DNA of 25,934 nt. Source: an uncultured Flavihumibacter sp. Its GTDB lineage: Bacteria > Bacteroidota > Bacteroidia > Chitinophagales > Chitinophagaceae. The translations under genes and the position numbers were made by a program. The stretch is from assembly GCA_946482545.1 (NCBI GenBank), contig CAMLRX010000068.1, forward strand, positions 1-25,934, written 5' to 3'. This document shows positions 7,052 to 14,679 of the stretch, piece by piece. The notes under the pieces were generated by a model, which was given only the letters and a program-made list of their open reading frames with translations, was not told where the DNA came from and ran no database searches. Position 1 is the first letter of the stretch; the number at the start of each line of letters is the position of its first letter.

Positions 7052-10000
7052 ATGCGATTACCCAAACTAAGCCTCTTGCTAGGCATTTTCACATTATTTA
7101 TGGCAAACTGCGTTTTTGCGCAGGAAAAGGTGGTAACCGGGACGGTAATTGATGACCTTGGAACTCCGATGGAAGGGGTGACAGTGCGCATCAAGAAAAG
7201 TTCGCGTGCCACCCAAACCGGTGCTGAGGGGAGGTTCAGCATACGGGTGAATAGTACAGATGTACTTGAGTTTTCTTATGTTGGATTTTTACCTCAAGAA
7301 GCCAGAGTGGGGGACCGCTCAACGTTTTCGATTGTTTTGAAGCCTGCCGGAGCAAATCTTGGGGAGGTGGTTGTAACAGCAATGGACATTAAAAGAAGCA
7401 AACGTGAACTTGGGTTTGCCACACAAACAGTTGATGGCGATGATGTGAAAGAAACACAGCGGGAAAACTTCCTGAATAGTTTACAGGGAAGAGTTGCAGG
7501 GCTTACCGTAAATCCGACATCAGGTGCGGCAGGCGCGTCTTCCTCGCTTGTACTAAGGGGATTCAATTCGCTTTCATTAAGTAATGAGCCCCTGTATGTT
7601 GTAGATGGTGTGATTCTTGACAATCAATCAGTGGATGAGGATTCTAAAGGCGGCGCATCAATAGGCGTGGTTCAGCGTGGAGCAGGACTAACTTCTACCA
7701 ATAACCAAAAAAGTGATTATATCAATCGGATGGCGGATATAAATCCGAATGATATAGAAAGCATCACTATCCTGAAAGGACCTGAAGCAACTGCTCTGTA
7801 TGGTAGCCAGGCAAGTTCCGGGGCCATTGTAATCACAACTAAAAAAGGTAAATCCAATAAATTAGCTGTTCAGTATGACAACAGTTTCAGGATTCAGAAG
7901 ATTACACGTTTCCCTGAAACCATTGATAAGTATGAGAATGGTGAAAATGGTGTGCCGAGTAATGTGTGGCGTTATTTCGGGCCGGAATATCCCGAAGGAA
8001 CTGTGCTGTTTGACAATAAAAACTATTTCTTTAAAAACGGGTTCTCACAAACGCATAACCTTGGATTAGACTTTGGGATCAAAAAGTCAATTTTCAGGGT
8101 TTCAGGTTCTTTCTTTGATCAGGATGGAATGGTGCCCAATAACACTTACAAAAGAAATAATCTTAGAATTTCTAATACTACCAAAATAGGTAAATACATA
8201 GATATTACACCTACAGTCTCTTATATAGGAAGCGAGAACAAGAAAGTGTTGCGGAGTACGGGTGGTTTTATGATCAGCCTCCTGAGTTGGCCAAACACCG
8301 TGGATATCCGGGATTACGAAGATGAATCCGGCGGAAAGGTGCCTGTTTTCAATGCCAATCCAAATGCTGATTATGATAATCCGCTTTTTAATGTTTATAA
8401 AAACAAAAGTTATGATGAAACGGACAGGTATAACGCTTCTATAGGCATCAACATCAACCCTTATCCATGGTTATCTGTTTCAGGAAGATTCGGTTATGAG
8501 ACATATAACACGTATGGATATCTTCAATACCATCCTCAATCTTATTATATTTCAGCCAGTGTAAACGGGATTCAGGATAACTGGTGGAGAAAATATAAAG
8601 GATACAACCACACGATAACGGCAACGGCAAAAAAGAAGTTCAATAAAAACTTCTCAGGAAGGTTGATGGTGGGAACTATGTGGCAGGATTATGAAACAAG
8701 TATGTATGCTGTTACCGGAAACAATTTAACCGATCCTAACCGCACGGACAGCAGCAATACGGCACCAAACACCAGAGATCGGTTGCTCAGAAATAAAATT
8801 GGAGAATACAACCTATCCCAACTCAGGCAGATCGCTTATTTCGGTGAAGCCATGTTGAGTTATAAGGACCTGGTTTACCTTACGGCTTCGCAGCGTTTTG
8901 AGCAGGCTTCCACACTCCCTTCCCAAAATAGGAATTACAATTACCCAGGAGCCAGTTTGAGCGTAATATTAAGTGATATGGTGCCTGGCATGAAGCAAGG
9001 GAATGTTGATTTCGTAAAACTTCGTGGTTCACTCGCAGGAACGGCCAGGCTGAACCTGCCTTACAGCACACAATCTATATTTGCTGATGTATCCTCCAGC
9101 GGGGGTGGGTATCAGTACGGATATACAAACAACAACCCCAATCTTGAGCCTGAAAGACAAAGCACGTTCGAGGTAGGCACAGAAGTAAGAATGTTTAACA
9201 GCCGACTCACTTTCGACTTTGCTTATTACAATACCCTTACCAAATCTCAGATCATTGAAAGTTTCCGGCTCAGTTATGGCACCGGGTATGTATTAAACAC
9301 TCAGAACGCCGGAAGTACCAGGAATCAGGGCGTGGAAGCGGTGATTGGCATTGATGTTGTAAAGAAGAACAACTTCTCCTACAGAATGCAGTTTAATATG
9401 AACAGGATGTGGGGACGTGTTATCGAAATGCCGGCCAATGTATTGGAGTATTATATTGCAGATACCTGGGTGTACAGCAATACAAGGGGTGGGATAAGTT
9501 TAAATTCCCCCACTACATCCATTACGTCAGCTAACTACCTTACGAACGCAAATGGCGATATCTTAATAGATCCAGCCACGGGATTACCACTTGTAAATAC
9601 TGTTTATAGTATTGTGGGAGATAGAAATCCTGATCTGCGCCTGGGTTGGAATAATCAGTTCCGGTACAAGAACTGGAGCCTGAATTTCCTTTGGGACCTA
9701 AAACTGGGTGGTGATATTTTCAATGGAACGGCAAAGTACCTGACCGCTATAGGAAGACACCCCATCACAGAAGATCGCTTCACACCAAGGATAGTTGAAG
9801 GTGTGTTACGCGACGGACTCGAAGAAACCGCGAATCCCACGAAAAACACGATCCAAATTATACCTGGTTATAATTTCAATTATTATGGCGGTAATATGCC
9901 GGATGCCTTGTTTGTTGAAAAAGATGTCAACTGGTTCAGGTTAAGAGATATTACATTAAGCTTTACTGTTCCTGAATCCCTGACTTCAAAAATTAAAGGG

Positions 10001-10183
10001 ATTAAAAATCTGGGAATTTTCTGTACCGCAAACGATCTGGTACTGATTACGAATTATACCGGTGCTGATCCGAGTGTAAGCGGTAATAGTGCAGGAACGA
10101 GGGGTGTAGGCTCCTTTGGGTTTGATTATTCAACGGTTGCTGCTCCCGTTAGCATAAACTTTGGATTACGCGCTTCTTTTTAA
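7052..10183 (+). CDS. SusC/RagA-family TonB-dependent outer-membrane transporter
   Basis: A 1043-residue outer-membrane importer that should form the pore under the SusD-like lid encoded next. Domains in order: signal peptide (about 1-24, ending CVFAQ); a carboxypeptidase-regulatory-like beta-sandwich (about 28-105, starting VVTGTVIDDLGTPMEGVTV); the plug (about 108-255), with the SusC-type segments LQGRVAGLTV, LRGFNSLS, PLYVVDGVI and TILKGPEATALYGSQASSGAI; then the 22-strand barrel, ending in the terminal Phe typical of outer-membrane barrels (LRASF). There is no STN domain and no anti-sigma or ECF-sigma gene nearby, so the gene is not of the trans-envelope signalling type. It heads an operon with the SusD-like gene 17 bases downstream. 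The imported ligand cannot be told from sequence. Confidence 0.97.
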   Translation: MRLPKLSLLLGIFTLFMANCVFAQEKVVTGTVIDDLGTPMEGVTVRIKKSSRATQTGAEGRFSIRVNSTDVLEFSYVGFLPQEARVGDRSTFSIVLKPAGANLGEVVVTAMDIKRSKRELGFATQTVDGDDVKETQRENFLNSLQGRVAGLTVNPTSGAAGASSSLVLRGFNSLSLSNEPLYVVDGVILDNQSVDEDSKGGASIGVVQRGAGLTSTNNQKSDYINRMADINPNDIESITILKGPEATALYGSQASSGAIVITTKKGKSNKLAVQYDNSFRIQKITRFPETIDKYENGENGVPSNVWRYFGPEYPEGTVLFDNKNYFFKNGFSQTHNLGLDFGIKKSIFRVSGSFFDQDGMVPNNTYKRNNLRISNTTKIGKYIDITPTVSYIGSENKKVLRSTGGFMISLLSWPNTVDIRDYEDESGGKVPVFNANPNADYDNPLFNVYKNKSYDETDRYNASIGININPYPWLSVSGRFGYETYNTYGYLQYHPQSYYISASVNGIQDNWWRKYKGYNHTITATAKKKFNKNFSGRLMVGTMWQDYETSMYAVTGNNLTDPNRTDSSNTAPNTRDRLLRNKIGEYNLSQLRQIAYFGEAMLSYKDLVYLTASQRFEQASTLPSQNRNYNYPGASLSVILSDMVPGMKQGNVDFVKLRGSLAGTARLNLPYSTQSIFADVSSSGGGYQYGYTNNNPNLEPERQSTFEVGTEVRMFNSRLTFDFAYYNTLTKSQIIESFRLSYGTGYVLNTQNAGSTRNQGVEAVIGIDVVKKNNFSYRMQFNMNRMWGRVIEMPANVLEYYIADTWVYSNTRGGISLNSPTTSITSANYLTNANGDILIDPATGLPLVNTVYSIVGDRNPDLRLGWNNQFRYKNWSLNFLWDLKLGGDIFNGTAKYLTAIGRHPITEDRFTPRIVEGVLRDGLEETANPTKNTIQIIPGYNFNYYGGNMPDALFVEKDVNWFRLRDITLSFTVPESLTSKIKGIKNLGIFCTANDLVLITNYTGADPSVSGNSAGTRGVGSFGFDYSTVAAPVSINFGLRASF

Positions 10184-10200
10184 TATTAATCAGCTAAACG

Positions 10201-11829
10201 ATGAAAATGAAAATTCATAATAAATGGTTACTTCCGGCAATTGCCGTTATTACGGTGATAGGCTGCTCGAAAAAGATTGATGAAGCTTATCTGAATCCCA
10301 ATGCGGAAACCGTAAAGCCGATAGAGCAGCTTCTGCCTGGTTTGATCGATAACATGACTTGCAGTTATACGCCTGCTGCGGGAACAAACTATGGCACCAC
10401 AAATGATGGGTTATATTTTGGTAAATACATTCAATTTTGGACAACCAATACCGCCAATAACCAGTACGACCTTATGGGAGGTGCCATTGGCGGCAGCGAC
10501 CTCCTCGGAAGTGTATGGGCTATGCATTACTACGGGCAGGGGCAAAACCTTAACCGGGTAGTAGAGTGGGGGACAGAACAACAGAAATGGGATTATGTAG
10601 GAGTAGCTCATGCTATAAGAGCCTGGGGTTGGCTCACGCTTACGAGTGTTTATGGTGAAGCAATTCTTAAAGAAGCGTTCAATACCAGCCAGCGTGTATT
10701 TAACTATGATTCACAGGAAGAGATATATGGGGAAGTAAGAAGGGTGGCCCATCTTGCGCTTGAAAATTTAAACAGAACAGATGGAAACGTTAGTAAGGAG
10801 AATCTCGCGATCGGAGATAAGCTTTTTTATCAGGGCGATGTGGAAAAATGGAAGAAATTTGTGTACGCCATCCTTGCACGTTCTTTCAATCACCTGAGTA
10901 ACAAAGCCGATTATAAACCTGATTCCGTGGTCAAATATTGTGACCTTGCTATCAACGATAATGTGGATAATGCTTATGCAAGGTTTACCAATGCAGGACC
11001 TGTGGGTACTTATCATTTCTGGGGACCTCAGAGGTCTAATTTCGGGGCACAAAGGCAAACTGATTTTATCGCCAACCTTATGACCGGGCAGAACGAAACA
11101 TTCAACGGTGTGATGGATCCTAGGGCCTGGTATATCTTACAACCCAACCCCAATGGAACATTCACCGGCCTTCGAATTGCCCAATCTGCTACGCCTCTTG
11201 CAGTAAATGATCGTCCCAACGGTTTCTGGGGACAACGCTTCGATTCAACAGTGGCGCCCGCTAACGACAGTCGCGCGAAATATGTTTTCAGAAACGGCCC
11301 GCTGTTTCCGATTATTACTGCTGCAGAAGTCCAATTTATGAAGGCTGAAGCGCTCTACCATAAGTCTGAAAAAGCGGCTGCGCTTGCAGCCTATGAAAAA
11401 GGTATTGAATTAAGCATGAATATGCTGGCTACTGATTTTGCAACCAATGTTCCTTCTGATAAGTTGCTGACGCCATCTATGATAAGTGACTATCTGAATG
11501 AACCTACGGTGGTGCCGGTAGTTGCTGACTTTAATCTTTCACATATCATGATGCAGAAATATATAGCAATGTATGGCTATGGCGTAATTGAAACGTGGGT
11601 TGATATGAGAAGGTATAATTATACGGATCCAGAAGAAGGAACTTCACGCCAGGTTTACACCGGCTTCGAACTGCCATCTTCCTATTATGTGAACAATCTT
11701 GGTGAGCCGGTATACAGGGCAAGGCCCAGGTACAACTCAGAATACCTGTATAATATTGAAGCCCTTCAGAAGGTAGGCGGTTTAGACCTGAATTACCACA
11801 CTAAAAAAATGTGGTTTTCTGAGCCATAA
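10201..11829 (+). CDS. SusD/RagB-family nutrient-binding outer-membrane lipoprotein
   Basis: A 542-residue surface lipoprotein that should cap the SusC-like transporter and bind its ligand. The signal peptide ends in a lipobox (VIGC, lipidated Cys22). The mature protein has the Tyr/Trp/Asn-rich helical pattern of SusD-like proteins, with TPR-like helices (for example WDYVGVAHAIRAWGWLTLTS and the AEVQFMKAEALYHKS segment) and a late YIAMYGYGVIETWVDMRRYN helix, as in the SusD-like branch of the family (PF12771-type). Length is normal. It lies 17 bases after the SusC-like gene and 24 before a DUF4397 lipoprotein gene, in one operon. The ligand might be an oligosaccharide or peptide; this branch is not well defined. 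Confidence 0.95.
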   Translation: MKMKIHNKWLLPAIAVITVIGCSKKIDEAYLNPNAETVKPIEQLLPGLIDNMTCSYTPAAGTNYGTTNDGLYFGKYIQFWTTNTANNQYDLMGGAIGGSDLLGSVWAMHYYGQGQNLNRVVEWGTEQQKWDYVGVAHAIRAWGWLTLTSVYGEAILKEAFNTSQRVFNYDSQEEIYGEVRRVAHLALENLNRTDGNVSKENLAIGDKLFYQGDVEKWKKFVYAILARSFNHLSNKADYKPDSVVKYCDLAINDNVDNAYARFTNAGPVGTYHFWGPQRSNFGAQRQTDFIANLMTGQNETFNGVMDPRAWYILQPNPNGTFTGLRIAQSATPLAVNDRPNGFWGQRFDSTVAPANDSRAKYVFRNGPLFPIITAAEVQFMKAEALYHKSEKAAALAAYEKGIELSMNMLATDFATNVPSDKLLTPSMISDYLNEPTVVPVVADFNLSHIMMQKYIAMYGYGVIETWVDMRRYNYTDPEEGTSRQVYTGFELPSSYYVNNLGEPVYRARPRYNSEYLYNIEALQKVGGLDLNYHTKKMWFSEP

Positions 11830-11853
11830 TTTTAAAAATCAAAAATTATATCA

Positions 11854-12594
11854 ATGCCCAGTTATAAATTTATCTCACTCGGAGTGGTGGCTACGTTGCT
11901 CTTCTCCTGTACAAAAGAATTCAGGGAACAAACACCTATGCAAGATGATCTTTCAGATTCAGCTACCATCAAAATATTCAATGCTTCAGTTTCTTCTGCC
12001 AGAAATCAACTGATCATTAATGATGTGCTAACGCTGCGCACGGTGTTCGCTTATAATTCTACCTGGCCTTCATCAGCAGCGAATACAGGCTTTGTCGTAT
12101 CTCCAGGCCAGAAATCCCTTGTTGTTAAGGATTCCAGCACAGTATCAACTCAGCCCGTTCAGAATATTGCTATGGACGCTCAGGCAGGAAAATCGTATTC
12201 AGTTTTTCTATACGATACAGTAACCGCAATGAAAAATAAGTTGGTGGTTAACGATATCGTGATTCCGTCTGATACAACATCAAGGCTCAGGTTTGCGAAT
12301 TTTAGTTTCAGAAGAGCGACGCCTGCTCCTGCAATAGATGTTTATTCATTCAGTCGGAAAGCGTTGATTTTTACGAATGTAGCTTTGAATGATGTCACCG
12401 GGTATATTGCTTACCCCTCTCTTACATCCGACACGCTGGCGATTCTCCCAGCCGGAACAACAGATACACTGGTTAAATTAAATGGGTATTCAACAACACC
12501 TAAACGAAGTTATACGCTGGTATTCCGTGGTGTGTACACCGTTACCGGTACGGGTGCTACAGCCAGAGGCGTTTCATCAGTTACCGACTATTAA
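11854..12594 (+). CDS. DUF4397 domain lipoprotein, third gene of the SusCD operon
   Basis: A 246-residue predicted lipoprotein: hydrophobic signal ending in the lipobox LFSC (Cys19), then a mature beta-rich domain. The segments ATIKIFNASVSS, VVSPGQKSLVVKD, AGKSYSVFLYDT and SRLRFANFSF are typical of DUF4397, a predicted beta-sandwich repeat domain often found in proteins next to SusCD pairs; two copies may be present (about 35-140 and 140-246). The function of DUF4397 is not known; an accessory surface ligand-binding or spacer role is inference from operon position. It is the last gene of the operon and is followed by a terminator. Confidence 0.85.
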   Translation: MPSYKFISLGVVATLLFSCTKEFREQTPMQDDLSDSATIKIFNASVSSARNQLIINDVLTLRTVFAYNSTWPSSAANTGFVVSPGQKSLVVKDSSTVSTQPVQNIAMDAQAGKSYSVFLYDTVTAMKNKLVVNDIVIPSDTTSRLRFANFSFRRATPAPAIDVYSFSRKALIFTNVALNDVTGYIAYPSLTSDTLAILPAGTTDTLVKLNGYSTTPKRSYTLVFRGVYTVTGTGATARGVSSVTDY

Positions 12595-12639
12595 TCTTCG
12601 ATAGGAAACAGCCCTTTTCGATGAAATATTAATCCCCCC

Positions 12640-12664
12640 AGGACCGCCCCGGCGGTCCTTTTTT
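12640..12664 (+). terminator. Rho-independent terminator of the SusCD-DUF4397 operon
   Basis: AGGACCGC at 12640-12647 pairs with GCGGTCCT at 12652-12659 around CCCG, followed by a run of T to 12664. It ends at the convergent beta-barrel gene's stop codon. The minus-strand side lacks a T tract, so it serves the plus-strand operon. Confidence 0.9.
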
Positions 12665-13151
12665 ATTCTCCTGCCCCCACCGCACTCTTCCCTTTCCCCA
12701 GCACGAACCTTACCGTAAACCCGAACGCCGCCGGTTCAAAAAACAATTCGGGTACCATATTCAGTTCCGGCTTCCAGTCCAGGGAAATGTTGATGGGCGC
12801 GGTTGGAAAAACATAGTCCAGTCCCACTACGCCAGCGGCGCCAACGCGGGTGCGCTTTTCAAAGGAGCCCACGTAACCGCCGCCGCCGAAATACCATTGC
12901 AGCCCCTCCGCGGCCAGCGGCTGGTGTATTTCATACAACGCGCCCACGCCATAGGGATTACCTAAGGAAATCAGTCCTTCGATGGCGCCATCTTTTGAAA
13001 TGAAGTGCTTAAAAGAAAGGGAATTGTTGATGGTAGGGGCCGTGGGACTCAGCCTTACGCCTATGGCGGTTTTGTAATCCTGGGCTTTGGCAGAGCCGGA
13101 AGTGGCGATGCACAAAGTAACCGCCACGCATAACCGGAGATATGGGTTCAT
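12663..13151 (-). CDS. Small predicted outer-membrane beta-barrel protein
   Basis: A 162-residue exported protein. The signal peptide (from MNPYLRL to the SAKAQ cleavage site) decided the start at 13151; an in-frame ATG at 13193 would add 14 residues that look unlike a signal peptide. The mature part alternates hydrophobic and polar residues in short strands, with glycine-rich turns (YFGGGGYVG, VGAAGVVGLDY) and a last strand AFGFTVRFVLG, as in small eight-strand barrels of Bacteroidota. I cannot assign it to a characterised protein. It follows nhaA by 66 bases on the same strand and is probably co-transcribed. The barrel prediction is by composition and strand pattern only. Confidence 0.75.
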   Translation of the reverse strand: MNPYLRLCVAVTLCIATSGSAKAQDYKTAIGVRLSPTAPTINNSLSFKHFISKDGAIEGLISLGNPYGVGALYEIHQPLAAEGLQWYFGGGGYVGSFEKRTRVGAAGVVGLDYVFPTAPINISLDWKPELNMVPELFFEPAAFGFTVRFVLGKGKSAVGAGE

Positions 13152-13217
13152 AAAAGGTTGTTTCCTGGTTAACAACCAAACCTGTGCCGTCATTGTTCCG
13201 GAGCCGCTAAATTGTTG

Positions 13218-14402
13218 TTAATTGGGGTTTTTCTTCCCCGCGAAGTTCAGCCAGGCGTAGCCGATGAAAACCGCGGCCAGCGAAGCGATCAGCGTCGCGA
13301 TCTTCGAGATGTCCTGGCTTTCCACCTCACTGTAGGCCAGCATGGAGATGAAGATGGACATGGTGAAGCCAATACCCGCAAGGGCACCGATGCCTCCTAA
13401 CTGAAACCAGGTGCTGCCTTTGGGTTTTTCGCCAAGGCGCAGTTTTACCGTTAGCCAACTCATGAACGTGATCCCTAATGGTTTCCCGATCACAAGTCCG
13501 GCAATGATGCCCCAGCTCAGACTGGTGCTGATAGCGCCAGCGAAATCGTTGGGGATCGGAATGGCTGTATTGGCCAGCGCGAAAATGGGGAGTATGATGA
13601 AGTTTACCGGATCGTGTAAACGGTGAACGAATGTGGAAAGGTCTTTCAGCGGCACAAAAAGTGCGAATACAACACCTGCGATGGTCGCGTGGATGCCGGA
13701 ACGGAATACCACATACCAGAGCAGCAGTCCAAGTATGATGTGGATGAAATTGAACTTCATTTTGGTTTTCCCGAGGATGAACAGTGCCACACAGATGGCT
13801 GCACCGGCCAGCAGAAACTTCATTTGCACATCACCGCCGTAAAATAAGGCGATCACGAGTATTGCACCGAGGTCATCGATGATAGCCAGGGCCATCAGGA
13901 ATATTTTCAGGGAAAACGGAACTTTCTTTCCGAGTAAACTGGCCACACCAAGCGAAAACGCGATATCGGTGGCCATCGGAATGCCCCAGCCATGTTGAAA
14001 ACCGGTACCTGAATTGAAAAGCAGAAATATACCCGCCGGTGCCAGCATACCGCCAATGGCGGCAGAGATAGGCATAATAGATTTTTTAAAAGAGCTGAGT
14101 TCTCCGGCCAGCAATTCCCGCTTAATCTCCATGCCCACCAGAAAGAAGAAGGCGGCCATCAGCAGATCATTGATCCAGTGCAGCAACGAGTGGGGGAGAT
14201 GCAGTATTTCCGGCGCATGCAGTTCCATGTTCCAGAAACCAATATACCTTTCCGCGGCGCCGCTATTGGCCAGTACCATTGAAACAATCGTACAAACAAA
14301 CAGCGTTATTCCTACAGCACGGCTATCGTGTATAAACTCCAGTATCGGATTAATGAAACGCGAACGTATAATGTGTCGAACTCTACTCATAAATAATCTC
14401 AT
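13218..14402 (-). CDS. nhaA: Na+/H+ antiporter NhaA
   Basis: A 394-residue inner-membrane antiporter that exports sodium (or lithium) in exchange for protons and supports pH and salt homeostasis. It has about twelve membrane segments and the family's functional residues: Asp146 in PMATDIAFSLG (equivalent to Asp133 of E. coli NhaA), the pair Asp176-Asp177 in LAIIDDLGAI (equivalent to 163/164), and the GKPLGI segment that holds the conserved late lysine. Length agrees with the family. The ATG at 14402 is directly preceded by an in-frame TAA, so the start is bounded upstream; a second Met four codons in is an alternative. The unusual C-rich gap lies immediately upstream, where its promoter would be expected. 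The small barrel gene follows. Confidence 0.97.
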   Translation of the reverse strand: MRLFMSRVRHIIRSRFINPILEFIHDSRAVGITLFVCTIVSMVLANSGAAERYIGFWNMELHAPEILHLPHSLLHWINDLLMAAFFFLVGMEIKRELLAGELSSFKKSIMPISAAIGGMLAPAGIFLLFNSGTGFQHGWGIPMATDIAFSLGVASLLGKKVPFSLKIFLMALAIIDDLGAILVIALFYGGDVQMKFLLAGAAICVALFILGKTKMKFNFIHIILGLLLWYVVFRSGIHATIAGVVFALFVPLKDLSTFVHRLHDPVNFIILPIFALANTAIPIPNDFAGAISTSLSWGIIAGLVIGKPLGITFMSWLTVKLRLGEKPKGSTWFQLGGIGALAGIGFTMSIFISMLAYSEVESQDISKIATLIASLAAVFIGYAWLNFAGKKNPN

Positions 14403-14429
14403 TTAATCGAAATACCTCGTGCTCCCCCA

Positions 14430-14457
14430 ATCGCGAGGCCCGCAGGGCCGAAGCGAT
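14430..14457. repeat. Palindromic extragenic element, REP-like
   Basis: ATCGC at 14430-14434 pairs with GCGAT at 14453-14457, and GGCCC at 14437-14441 pairs with GGGCC at 14445-14449 around a GCA loop, with a small GA/GAA internal bulge. The form (T)CGCGAGG-stem-CGAAGCGATCTC resembles the dispersed palindromic elements seen between genes in several bacterial phyla; that resemblance is from memory. I see no second copy in this window. Confidence 0.55.
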
Positions 14458-14458
14458 C

Positions 14459-14679
14459 TCCCCTCAACTACCACAAACCTCCTCCCAACCAGCCCCCTCT
14501 CAACCCCAAACCTCCCCAGCCAACAAACCAGCTCTTCCGCATCAATCAACGCCTCAGCCAACAACGAATTCCCCAGTCCACCAACCTACCCCTCACTCCC
14601 CAACAACTACCCCACCCCAACCAACTCCTCACCCAACTAATCAATTCTTCCTGAAAAAGCCAACCCCCTCAACTCCCAC
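14459..14679. other. Strand-asymmetric C-rich intergenic tract with potential minus-strand G-quadruplexes
   Basis: The plus strand is almost entirely C and A with few T and very few G: no G at all from 14577 to 14652, and only two in 14461-14520. The minus strand is correspondingly G/T-rich, with four runs of four G within 14589-14618 (loops of 1, 8 and 5) and further runs near 14490-14520. It lies between the OstA-like gene's stop and the palindrome upstream of nhaA. A 73-codon plus-strand frame here is rich in Pro, Ser, Thr and Asn purely because of base composition. No gene is supported. Confidence 0.7.

Noticed and set aside
14419..14640. Plus-strand 73-codon frame rich in Pro, Ser, Thr and Asn
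   Set aside because: It begins with GTG and its composition follows directly from the C/A-biased sequence. There is no ribosome site, promoter or recognisable domain.
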